Below are positions 15,361-22,819 of a stretch of DNA of 34,591 nucleotides, one piece after another. Location of the stretch: the NCBI GenBank assembly GCA_021736785.1, contig JAIPFF010000057.1:1-34591 (forward strand). The letters are read 5' to 3'. Position 1 is the first letter of the stretch; each line of letters opens with the position of its first letter. Made by a program: the position numbers and the translations under genes. The stretch comes from Thiohalocapsa sp. GTDB taxonomy: Bacteria; Pseudomonadota; Gammaproteobacteria; Chromatiales; Chromatiaceae. Under the pieces are notes generated by a model. That model was not told the origin of the DNA, did not search any database, and worked only from the letters and a program-made list of their open reading frames with translations.

Positions 15361-16701
15361 TCAGCCGCCCGAGACACGCGCGTTTTCGACACGCCGGCGC
15401 AGCCGGCTCTCGCCCGGGAAGCGGCAGGTGAAGGTGGTGCCGTCTCCGGGCTCGCTCGCGATGCCGAGTCCGGCATCGTGGCGATTCAGCACGTGCTTGA
15501 CGATGGCGAGCCCGAGACCGGTGCCGCCCGACGCACGCGAGCGCGCCTTGTCGATGCGGTAGAAGCGCTCGGTCAGGCGCGGAATATGCTCGGGTGCAAT
15601 GCCGGGGCCATTGTCCTGCACCGAGAACACCGGACCCAGTTCGCTGTCGCGCCAGACGACCTGTACCCGACTGCCGGGCGGCGTATGCTTCACCGCGTTG
15701 AACACCAGATTCGACAGGGCGCTGCGCAGTTCGTTCTCGTTGCCGAGGACCAACAAGTCCTGGTCGGCATCGATATCGATCCGGTGCTCGCCATTGCTCA
15801 ATGCGGCCGCATCGGCGACGATCGACTGCAGCTCGTGGGCGACGTCCACCGGCGCGACATTATGCGCGTGATCTTCCATCTCCAACCGCGACAGCGTCAG
15901 CAGATCTTCGATGATGGAGCGCATGCGCTCGGTCTGGTTCTGCATCAACAGTAGCGGGCGGCGGTGATTGTCCGGTGTCTGCGCGGAATCCCCCAGGCTC
16001 TCGAGGAAGCCGGCGATCACGGTCAGCGGCGTGCGCAGCTCATGGGATGCGTTGGCGACGAAATCGCGCCGGATCATGTTCAGGTGGAACACTTTGGTGA
16101 TGTCGCGCCCAACCACCAGGCGCTGCTTTTTGCGCTCTCCGAACGGCGCGACCCGGATCGACAGCATGATCGAGCGATCGTGCTCCGGCGACACCTCCAG
16201 CGGACGCCCGTACTCGCCCGCGTCGATATAGTCGGCTACCTCCGGATGCGCGAGCACGTCGGTCAGGCGAATGCCTTCGTCTCGCGGCCAGCAGATATCC
16301 ATCAGCGCGGCCGCCGCGGGGTTGGCCCACTCGATGCGCTTGTTCTTGTCCAGTACGACCAGGGCGTCGGGCACGGAGTTGGCGGCTTCGCGAAAGCGTC
16401 GGGTAAAGCGGATCTGGCGCTTGCGGCCCTTGCGCCCGCGCTGCTGATACTGGCCGACGGTACGATAGATTTCTCCCCAGAGGCCTGCCGGGAAAGGCGG
16501 CACAAGGCGGTGATGACGGCGAATCATCCGTGCCAGGCGCCCGAACAAGTAGAGGTGGCGCGCCATGTAGGGTGCCAGCACGAGCAACGCCGCCCGTTCC
16601 GCCGGCAGCCCGGCGGCGGCCAGCAACAATGCGGAAGCGACGAGCAGCGCGCCGAGACCGACCTCGAACAGGACCGGGCTGCGGATCGACAGAGCGCTCA
16701 T
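15361..16701 (-). CDS. phoR: phosphate regulon sensor histidine kinase PhoR
   Basis: A 446-residue sensor kinase; ATG at 16701, 16 bases after the phoB stop. The N-terminus has two close membrane segments (FEVGLGALLVASALLLAAAG and AALLVLAPYMARHLYLFG), then a basic linker and a PAS domain (PDALVVLDKNKRIEWANPAA). HisKA has SHELRTPLTVIAGF, and HATPase_c has NLVFNAVKHTP, DNGPGI and GGTGLGLAIVKH. This matches the PhoR architecture with no large periplasmic sensor. PhoR phosphorylates PhoB under phosphate starvation, under control of the Pst transporter, whose genes are not in this window. Confidence 0.93.
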   Translation of the reverse strand: MSALSIRSPVLFEVGLGALLVASALLLAAAGLPAERAALLVLAPYMARHLYLFGRLARMIRRHHRLVPPFPAGLWGEIYRTVGQYQQRGRKGRKRQIRFTRRFREAANSVPDALVVLDKNKRIEWANPAAAALMDICWPRDEGIRLTDVLAHPEVADYIDAGEYGRPLEVSPEHDRSIMLSIRVAPFGERKKQRLVVGRDITKVFHLNMIRRDFVANASHELRTPLTVIAGFLESLGDSAQTPDNHRRPLLLMQNQTERMRSIIEDLLTLSRLEMEDHAHNVAPVDVAHELQSIVADAAALSNGEHRIDIDADQDLLVLGNENELRSALSNLVFNAVKHTPPGSRVQVVWRDSELGPVFSVQDNGPGIAPEHIPRLTERFYRIDKARSRASGGTGLGLAIVKHVLNRHDAGLGIASEPGDGTTFTCRFPGESRLRRRVENARVSGG

Positions 16702-16717
16702 CGGTCCCGCAATCCGG

Positions 16718-17398
16718 TCATTTCTCCGACAACCGGTAGCCGACGCCGCGGACCGTCTGCAGCAGCCGGTCGTGTCCGGTGGCTTCGAGTGCCTTGCGCA
16801 AACGGCGTACATGGACGTCGACGGTGCGCTCTTCCACGTAGACCTGATCGCCCCAGACCTGATCCAGCAACTGGGAGCGGCTGAAGGCGCGGTCGGAATG
16901 GGTCATGAAGAAGTGCAGCAATCTGTATTCCGTCGGCGCGACCTCGACAGCCCTGCCGTCGGCCGTGACCCGGTGGCTGATATTGTCGATGCACAGGCCG
17001 CCGATCTCGATTTCGTCCGTCACATTGTCCGGCTTGCTGCGGCGAAGGACCGCATTGACGCGGGCCACCATCTCCCGAGGCGAAAAGGGCTTGGTGATGT
17101 AGTCGTCGGCACCGGTGTCCAACCCTTTGATTCGATCCTCCTCTTCGCCGCGGGCGCTGATCATGATGATCGGCGTCGTGCGCGTTTTCGGATTCTGCTT
17201 GAGCTGCGCGGCCAGCTCCAGGCCGGAGCGCCCGGGCAGCATCCAGTCGAGTAGAACCAGATCGGGCTGCTCGAGCATGAGCTTGCGGGCGTCGTCGGCA
17301 TGACCGGCCTCCAGCACCCGGAAGTCGGACTCCTCCAGTGCGAAACGGATTACTTCGCGGATATCGGGCTCGTCATCGACGATGAGTACGGTAGCCAT
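16718..17398 (-). CDS. phoB: phosphate regulon response regulator PhoB
   Basis: A 226-residue OmpR/PhoB-class regulator; ATG at 17398. The receiver has VLIVDDEPDIREVI, the phospho-acceptor Asp in LVLLDWMLPG, and DDYITKPFSPREM. The winged-helix DNA-binding domain ends VDVHVRRLRKALEATGHDRLLQTVRGVGYRLSEK-like (key residues RRLR and VRGVGYR). It activates pho-box promoters when phosphorylated by PhoR, which follows in the same operon. I see no clear two-repeat pho box upstream; an inverted repeat CGGTC-GCGT-GACCG sits about 60 bases upstream. Confidence 0.95.
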   Translation of the reverse strand: MATVLIVDDEPDIREVIRFALEESDFRVLEAGHADDARKLMLEQPDLVLLDWMLPGRSGLELAAQLKQNPKTRTTPIIMISARGEEEDRIKGLDTGADDYITKPFSPREMVARVNAVLRRSKPDNVTDEIEIGGLCIDNISHRVTADGRAVEVAPTEYRLLHFFMTHSDRAFSRSQLLDQVWGDQVYVEERTVDVHVRRLRKALEATGHDRLLQTVRGVGYRLSEK

Positions 17399-17455
17399 TG
17401 ATTTGTCATCGCTTGAGGTCGCTGCGGAAGCCGGCATTCTATTTCCGAGGCGTTA

Positions 17456-17469
17456 CGGTCGCGTGACCG
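17456..17469. repeat. inverted repeat upstream of phoB
   Basis: CGGTC (17456-17460), a 4-base spacer and GACCG (17465-17469) form a short perfect inverted repeat between phoB and the small gene ending at 17497. It could be an operator or a weak hairpin closing the transcript from the small gene. No T-run follows, and the function is not determined. Confidence 0.35.
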
Positions 17470-17496
17470 CGCAGGCATTGGCCTGGCGCGCCGGAG

Positions 17497-17682
17497 TCAG
17501 GCTTCATCGCGATAGTCCACGCCCCGGCTCAGCAGCCAGCTTCTAAAGCGTGCGATTTTGGTTTCCAGGCAGCAGGTCGGCGGCAGCGTGTCGAGCCAGC
17601 GCCCGTACTCGATGAGCAGCTCCGTCTGCTCCTGCGGCCCTAGCTGCGCCCACGGTCGTGCCGGTCCATCGGTCTCGCTCAT
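17497..17682 (-). CDS. small hypothetical protein upstream of phoB
   Basis: A 61-residue protein; ATG 17682 is preceded by GAGAGG at good spacing. The translation has the look of a real small protein: amphipathic helix PQEQTELLIEYGRWLDTL, a vicinal Cys pair (PPTCCLETK), and IARFRSWLLSRGVDY. There is no signal peptide or membrane segment. It lies on the same strand as phoB-phoR, about 100 bases before phoB, and could share its transcript. I do not recognise the family. Confidence 0.6.
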   Translation of the reverse strand: MSETDGPARPWAQLGPQEQTELLIEYGRWLDTLPPTCCLETKIARFRSWLLSRGVDYRDEA

Positions 17683-17874
17683 CAACTACCTCTCGCCGGG
17701 TCCGGCCGGGCCGCGAAGGGTCGCGGCAACGCCCGAAACGGTTCGTTCATCCTCGCCCGGTATGCTGGGCGCAGGGTGGCCGCTTGAGCGGAATTCTAGC
17801 GCAATGTCCCCATCTCACCGACGAGGGGAGGTGGTTAGTCGGCTCCTCCGTTGTTCGAACTTTGGAAATTCTGC

Positions 17875-18675
17875 ATGTCTGATCTTGGTTTTCGCTTCCT
17901 GGGCGTCGGCAACTCGCAGGCTCTGGCGCTCGGCTCGTCTGCCGCCGTGCTGGAACGCGGCGATCAACCGCTGCTGCTGGTGGACTGCGGCCCCGGCACG
18001 CTCGACAGCTACCTCGGCACCTACGGCGAGCTGCCGCCGGCGCTGTTCATTACCCATGCCCACCTGGATCATATCGGCGGGCTTGAGGGGCTGTTCTACC
18101 GCCTGGCAACCGCGGCCGAGCCGCCGTTGCCGACCAAACTCTTTGTGCCGGTTACGCTGATCCCGGTGCTGCAGCGCCGCTTGGCGGATTATCCGAATCT
18201 GCTCGCCGAGGGCGGCGTCAATTTCTGGGACGTGTTCCAGCTGATCCCGGTCTCCGAGCACTTCTGGTATGAACAGCTGAGCTTCACCGTGTTCCCGGCG
18301 CGCCACCACGAATATCTCAGTGCCTTCGGCTTCGCGCTCGAAGGCGTATTTCTGTACACCGGCGACACCCGCCCGATCCCGGAAGTGATCAACCGCTACG
18401 CCAACCGCGGCGAGTGGATCTTCCACGACTGCTGCACGACGCGCAATCCGTCCCACACGTCGGTCGAGGACATCCGCGCCGAGTACAAGCCCGAGCAGTG
18501 GCTGCGCATGGTCGTGTACCACTACGAGTCGCAGAAGGCCGCGGACGATATCGAGCGCGCCGGCCTGCGCATCGCACGGCGCGGCGAGCGCATTGCGCTG
18601 CACGAGCGCCCCGACGCGCCGCGGCGCGAGATCATCGGCACGCTGCGCCCGTTACCCGGGGCCGTGGGCTGGTAA
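17875..18675 (+). CDS. metallo-beta-lactamase-fold hydrolase (RNase Z-like)
   Basis: A 266-residue MBL-fold protein; ATG 17875 is preferred over an in-frame TTG at 17851. Metal-binding motifs are in order: THAHLDHIGG (HxHxDH), ARHHEYL, the bridging Asp in YTGDTRPIP, and a late His in VVYHYES. The overall layout resembles tRNase Z-like or phosphodiesterase members (PF12706-type) rather than beta-lactamases or glyoxalases. The substrate cannot be named. The Nudix gene starts 37 bases downstream on the same strand, so the two may be co-transcribed; this may suggest nucleotide-related metabolism, but only weakly. Confidence 0.88.
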   Translation: MSDLGFRFLGVGNSQALALGSSAAVLERGDQPLLLVDCGPGTLDSYLGTYGELPPALFITHAHLDHIGGLEGLFYRLATAAEPPLPTKLFVPVTLIPVLQRRLADYPNLLAEGGVNFWDVFQLIPVSEHFWYEQLSFTVFPARHHEYLSAFGFALEGVFLYTGDTRPIPEVINRYANRGEWIFHDCCTTRNPSHTSVEDIRAEYKPEQWLRMVVYHYESQKAADDIERAGLRIARRGERIALHERPDAPRREIIGTLRPLPGAVGW

Positions 18676-18712
18676 CATGGGGCGACGTGTTGCAACCGAG
18701 CGTCCGCAAGCC

Positions 18713-19297
18713 ATGTCCACGCACGAAGAAGAAACCGCTGCAGCCACCGTCGCGGAGCCCGCTGCCGCTGGGGGCCGGCGCACCGTTTTCCGCGGCAAGG
18801 TCGTCGACGTCGGTGTCGAGACAGTGCGTTTGCCCACCGGCCGGGACGTGGAGCTCGAAGTCATTCGCCACCCCGGCGGTGCCGCCGCCGTTGCCATCGA
18901 CGATCGCCGGCGCGTGTGCCTGTTGCGCCAGTACCGCTATGTCGCCGGTGGCTGGCTGTGGGAACTGCCGGCCGGCAAGATCGACCCGGGCGAGGGACCG
19001 TCTTCCACCGCCGAGCGCGAACTGGCCGAAGAGGCCGGCGTGGTCGCCGCCAGCTGGGAGCCGTTGGGCCTGCTGCACAGTTCCCCCGGCGTCTTCGCCG
19101 AGATCATCTACCTCTATCTGGCTCGCGGCCTCAGCGAGGTCGACCTCGGACACGAGGGTGACGAAGTCATCGAAGTCCACTGGCTACCGATGACCGATGC
19201 GCTGGCTTGGTGCGACGACGGCACCATCACCGATGCTAAGACGCTGATCGGCCTGTACCGCGCCGACGCCCTGCTGCGGGCCGGAAACGGCTGCTGA
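18713..19297 (+). CDS. Nudix hydrolase, ADP-sugar pyrophosphatase type
   Basis: A 194-residue Nudix protein; ATG 18713 is chosen, with an in-frame ATG at 18677 possible. The Nudix box is complete: GKIDPGEG followed by AERELAEEAGVV fits GX5EX7REUXEEXGU. The preceding sequence (VVDVGVETVRLPTGRDVELE, QYRYVAGGWLWELPAG) and following GLLHSSPGVFAEIIYLYLA match the ADP-ribose pyrophosphatase (NudF-like) subgroup. These split ADP-ribose or other ADP-sugars into AMP and sugar phosphate in the cytoplasm. The first 25 residues are Ala/Glu-rich and probably disordered. Confidence 0.9.
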   Translation: MSTHEEETAAATVAEPAAAGGRRTVFRGKVVDVGVETVRLPTGRDVELEVIRHPGGAAAVAIDDRRRVCLLRQYRYVAGGWLWELPAGKIDPGEGPSSTAERELAEEAGVVAASWEPLGLLHSSPGVFAEIIYLYLARGLSEVDLGHEGDEVIEVHWLPMTDALAWCDDGTITDAKTLIGLYRADALLRAGNGC

Positions 19298-19704
19298 ATC
19301 CTGCCGGGCTTTGCATCGCCGCGCTCCCGGCGACGGCAAGCAGTTTCCGCTGAGCTTCCGCCCCAACAGCCGCAACCAGCCCGAATCGGCACTCCCCTAT
19401 ACCGCCCCCGTGATCCAAGCACTGCAAACCGGCAGCCGCGTCAAAGTCCTGTCCTACGAGGCAGGCACCATTGTCGACGCGCCGCTGAAGGGCTCACGTC
19501 GGGCGCTGGCGCAGGTGATCTCGTCCTGCTGAGGCCTGCAGCGCAGCGATCCGCGCTACCGCGCTTTTCCGCCGCCGAGAAGCAGGGCACGCCGGCCGAG
19601 GTCGCCGCACTGCTCGCACCCTTTCGGTCTTTCCCCGACGAGTACTGCGTGACCGCCCGGGCCAGGTCGGGCGAAAGGGGGGCACGCTAAACGGCATGGG
19701 GCCA
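19298..19704. other. intergenic region with a possible degraded gene fragment
   Basis: About 400 bases without an intact gene. On the plus strand, one frame (about 19340-19532) reads like the C-terminal end of a secreted protein (LPYTAPVIQALQTGSRVKVL, then APLKGSRRALAQV, stop), but it has no start or upstream part. I could not assign a family. Another short protein-like run (EVAALLAPF, FPDEYCVTARARSGERG) follows in a second frame and ends near 19690. Together with the adjacent toxin-antitoxin pair this suggests a spot that has suffered insertion and deletion. Confidence 0.35.
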
Positions 19705-20007
19705 TTATTTGCCGGAAGGTACCCGCGATACATCCATTCGTTTATGAAGCACCCTGACGATCGAAATGTGGGTTGCGGAAACAGTGTCGTAATAGATCAT
19801 GTGGCTTTGAAATGGGTGCTTTCGCAGATCCGAAGCAATGTGTCCACAGGAAACGCCGAGCGTGGGAGAATCGGCCAGCCGATGGAAAGCATCGTCCATT
19901 CCTTTCAAATAAAGTTGGCGCTGTTCTCGTCCCCATCGTCGTTCGGTGAATTTCGCGATATTTCGCAAGTCGGACTTCGCGGCGTTAGTCAGCGAAAATG
20001 CACCCAT
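19705..20007 (-). CDS. parE: ParE-family toxin
   Basis: A 100-residue RelE/ParE-superfamily toxin. The ParE pattern is visible: LTNAAKSDLRNIAKFTERRWG at the N-terminus, YLKGMDDAFHRLADSPTLG, SDLRKHPFQSHMIYY, and the ending ISIVRVLHKRMD. Chromosomal ParE toxins typically poison DNA gyrase, and their antitoxin neutralises them. The ATG overlaps the antitoxin stop by one base (TGATG), the usual antitoxin-first arrangement. Local base composition is visibly more AT-rich than the flanks, consistent with horizontal arrival. No frameshift or loss of key segments is seen, so it is probably functional. Confidence 0.92.
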   Translation of the reverse strand: MGAFSLTNAAKSDLRNIAKFTERRWGREQRQLYLKGMDDAFHRLADSPTLGVSCGHIASDLRKHPFQSHMIYYDTVSATHISIVRVLHKRMDVSRVPSGK

Positions 20008-20246
20008 CAGGTGATGTCTTTATCCAGTTCCGCCATGAAGCTCTCGTAGTTGTACTCTGCTGTCCCACTCTTACGGCCTTCTTCGATCAATCTGCGTAAC
20101 GCATCCAGCTTTTCTTCTTCGGTTTCGAGCAAACGCAGCCCGGCCCGTACGACTTCCGTAGCGGAGCCATACCGTCCTTTTTCAAGCTGAGCGGCAATAA
20201 ACTGATCAAAGTGCTCGCCAAGGCTCATGCTGGTGTTTTTGGCCAT
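20007..20246 (-). CDS. parD: ParD-family antitoxin
   Basis: A 79-residue antitoxin of the ParD1/CC2985 type. The ribbon-helix-helix N-terminus is MSLGEHFDQFIAAQLEKGRY followed by GSATEVVRAGLRLLETEEEK. The disordered C-terminus (GTAEYNYESFMAELDKDIT) would wrap the toxin. It has a GGGGG-containing ribosome-binding site. ParD dimers bind the operator in front of the operon and repress it together with ParE. The promoter area carries three TACCA/TGGTA half-sites with exact 10-base periodicity, fitting this autoregulation. Confidence 0.92.
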   Translation of the reverse strand: MAKNTSMSLGEHFDQFIAAQLEKGRYGSATEVVRAGLRLLETEEEKLDALRRLIEEGRKSGTAEYNYESFMAELDKDIT

Positions 20247-20254
20247 TGCGCCCC

Positions 20255-20290
20255 CGGAAATACCAATAAGTACCAGATTATGGTATGGCG
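20255..20290 (-). promoter_or_regulatory. parDE promoter/operator with 10-bp spaced half-sites
   Basis: TACCA starts at 20261 and 20271, and the inverted TGGTA at 20281. That gives three half-sites one helical turn apart, immediately upstream of parD. On the minus strand this region also contains CATAAT, a -10-like hexamer. The position and symmetry fit a ribbon-helix-helix operator for ParD. Confidence 0.65.
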
Positions 20291-20640
20291 GCCCAGGGAG
20301 TCGGTCAAGTCGTTCGCCGGTGAACGGTGCGCCGGCGAAACCGGCGAAGGGGATCGACGGCGAACGACTCGGTGGCGGTATCGGGGGTGGGGGAGCAAGG
20401 TTGTGTCACCTTCGGAGTTGCAGACAATGCGAGACTCGTTGTTGAGCCGCGCCGACCGGGTTCCGGCGAGCCCCTTCTTCAGCGGCCTGCGCCCCAGGCC
20501 CGGGGAAGCCTTCGCCGTCGGCTTACCTGCAATACCCCGCCGCCGATGCCGGTCTAGCGAGAGAACCCCGACTACGCCCGGCGCCGCGAAGCCGGCTAAC
20601 CTAAACGCGTGCCGGCCAAACGCGAATCCAACGGACAGAC
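20291..20640. other. intergenic region without a supported gene
   Basis: About 350 bases between the parDE operator and the TVP38-reductase fusion. Chance open frames exist on both strands, but none has protein-like composition. The left part has several short CCGGCGAA/TTCGCCGG-type repeats (about 20315-20370) that could form local hairpins. I see no RNA gene, terminator or clear promoter. Confidence 0.5.
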
Positions 20641-22782
20641 ATGCGACCAACCATCACCCGAGCCCTCGTCCTCGTCGTCATCGCGCTGCTGATCGGCAGC
20701 TACTTCTGGCTTGACCTTGGCCAATACGTCAGCCTGGAAGAGCTCACACGGCGCCGCGACCAGCTGCTGACATTCACCGAGCAGCATTTCTGGGGCATGC
20801 TCGCGGCCTACATGGCCGCCTACATCCTGATGGCGGCGCTCTCGTTGCCCGGTGCGGCGATCCTGACCTTGGCAGGCGGCGCGCTGTTCGGGCTTGTGGC
20901 CGGATCCATCGCCGTGTCTTTCGCGTCCAGCATCGGCGCCACGCTGGTCTTTCTGGCGGCCCGTTTCCTGTTTCGCGACAGCATCCAGAAGAAGTTCAAG
21001 AAGCGCCTGCGCGCGATCAACGCCGGGGTGGAGAAGGACGGCGCGTTTTATCTGCTGGCGCTGCGGCTGGTGCCGGTGTTTCCGTTTTGGGTCATCAACC
21101 TGGTCATGGCGCTGACGCCGATCCGCACCTGGACCTATTACTGGGTCAGCCAGGTCGGCATGCTCCCGGCCACCATCGTCTACGTCAACGCCGGCACCCA
21201 GCTCGGGCGGATCGAATCGACCGGCGACATCCTCTCGCCCGGCCTGATCGGCGCGTTCGCGCTACTGGGGCTGCTGCCGCTGATCCTGCGCTTCGTGCTG
21301 CGTTTTTTGAGCAACCGCAAGGTCTACGCGGGGCACAAAAAGCCGAAATCCTTCGACTACAACGTCATCGTGCTGGGCGCCGGCTCGGCAGGGCTGGTCT
21401 CGGCCTATATCGGCGCGACCATCAAGGCAAAGGTGGCGCTGATCGAGAAGCACAAAATGGGCGGCGATTGCCTGAACACCGGCTGCGTGCCGTCCAAGGC
21501 GCTGCTGCGCACCGCGCGCCTGGTGCAGGAAGCGCGCGACTCGGAGCGCTTCGGCATCCGATCCATGAGCGCCGATTTTTCGCTCGCCGACATCATGCAG
21601 CGGGTTCGCGACGTCATTCGCAAGGTCGAGCCGCACGATTCGCCCGAGCGCTATCGCGGCATGGGCGTGGACGTCATCCAAGGCGAAGGCAGGCTGGTCT
21701 CGCCCTGGGCGGTGGCGGTGAACGGCAAGACCCTCACCGCGCGCAGCATCATCCTGGCCACCGGCGCCGAACCTTTGGTTCCGCCGATCGACGGCCTGTC
21801 CGAGATCGGCTACCTGACCAGCGACACCGTCTGGGAGCTGCACGAGCTTCCGCAGAGGATGGCGGTGCTCGGCGGCGGACCGATAGGGGCGGAGCTGGCC
21901 CAGGCGTTCGCCCGGTTGGGCAGCGAGGTCACGGTGATCGAGATGGCGGAGCGGCTGCTGCCGCGCGAGGACCCGGACGCCAGCGACCAGCTGATGCAGC
22001 GCCTGAAGCGCGAGGGCTTGCATCTGGCCACCGGCCACAAGGCCAAGCGCTTCGAGGCCGTCGGCGATTCGGGCCGGGTCATCTGCGAGCGTGACGGCGA
22101 GGAAGTCAGCATCGAATTCGACCGCCTGCTGGTCGCTCTCGGCCGCCAGGCGCGCACGCGCGGGCTCGGCCTGGAAGAACTGGGCATTCGAGTCAGCGGC
22201 CGCGGCACCCTCGAGACCGACCCGTTCCTGCGCACCAACTTCCCCAACATCCTGGTCTGCGGCGACGTCGCCGGCCCGTACCAGTTCACCCACGTCGCCG
22301 CGCATCAGGCCTGGTTCGCCTCGGTCAACGCACTGCTTGCGCCCTTTTGGTCTTTCCGCGTCGACTACCGCGTCATCCCCTGGGCCACGTTCACGGAGCC
22401 CGAGGTCGCCCGCGTGGGGCTCAGCGAAACCGAGGCCGTGGAGCAGGACATCGACTACGAAGTCACCCGCTACGGCATCGACGACCTCGACCGCGCCATT
22501 GCCGACAGCGCCGACTCGGGCTTCGTCAAGGTTTTGACCGAGCCCGGCAAGGACCGGATCCTGGGCGCGACTATCGTTGGCTCCCACGCCGGAGAGCTCA
22601 TCGCCGAGCTCGTTTTGGCCATGAAGCACGGGCTCGGCCTGAACAAGATCCTGGGCACCATCCACATCTACCCGACCATGAACGAAGCCAACAAATTCGC
22701 GGCCGGTGAATGGAAGAAGGCCCGCAAGCCCGAGGCCGCACTGCGGTTCGCCGAACGATTCTTCGCCTGGCGTAGGGGGTAG
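20641..22782 (+). CDS. TVP38/DedA membrane domain fused to FAD-dependent disulfide oxidoreductase
   Basis: A 713-residue fusion. Residues 1-225 are a TVP38/TMEM64 (SNARE-associated, DedA-like) membrane domain with about five hydrophobic segments, including LSLPGAAILTLAGGALFG and LLALRLVPVFPFWVINLV. Residues 240-713 are a class I pyridine nucleotide-disulfide oxidoreductase: FAD-binding VIVLGAGSAGLVSA, the redox-active pair in GGDCLNTGCVPSK, NAD(P)-binding VLGGGPIGAELAQAF, and the C-terminal dimerisation domain with IHIYPTMNEANK. It resembles mercuric reductase and dihydrolipoamide dehydrogenase but lacks a heavy-metal-binding domain. This fusion occurs in other proteobacteria. The substrate is unknown; a membrane-anchored thiol or metal redox role is likely. 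Confidence 0.93.
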   Translation: MRPTITRALVLVVIALLIGSYFWLDLGQYVSLEELTRRRDQLLTFTEQHFWGMLAAYMAAYILMAALSLPGAAILTLAGGALFGLVAGSIAVSFASSIGATLVFLAARFLFRDSIQKKFKKRLRAINAGVEKDGAFYLLALRLVPVFPFWVINLVMALTPIRTWTYYWVSQVGMLPATIVYVNAGTQLGRIESTGDILSPGLIGAFALLGLLPLILRFVLRFLSNRKVYAGHKKPKSFDYNVIVLGAGSAGLVSAYIGATIKAKVALIEKHKMGGDCLNTGCVPSKALLRTARLVQEARDSERFGIRSMSADFSLADIMQRVRDVIRKVEPHDSPERYRGMGVDVIQGEGRLVSPWAVAVNGKTLTARSIILATGAEPLVPPIDGLSEIGYLTSDTVWELHELPQRMAVLGGGPIGAELAQAFARLGSEVTVIEMAERLLPREDPDASDQLMQRLKREGLHLATGHKAKRFEAVGDSGRVICERDGEEVSIEFDRLLVALGRQARTRGLGLEELGIRVSGRGTLETDPFLRTNFPNILVCGDVAGPYQFTHVAAHQAWFASVNALLAPFWSFRVDYRVIPWATFTEPEVARVGLSETEAVEQDIDYEVTRYGIDDLDRAIADSADSGFVKVLTEPGKDRILGATIVGSHAGELIAELVLAMKHGLGLNKILGTIHIYPTMNEANKFAAGEWKKARKPEAALRFAERFFAWRRG

Positions 22783-22819
22783 TCGTGACCCCGACCCCCT
22801 TGGAAGCCTGACCCCGATC

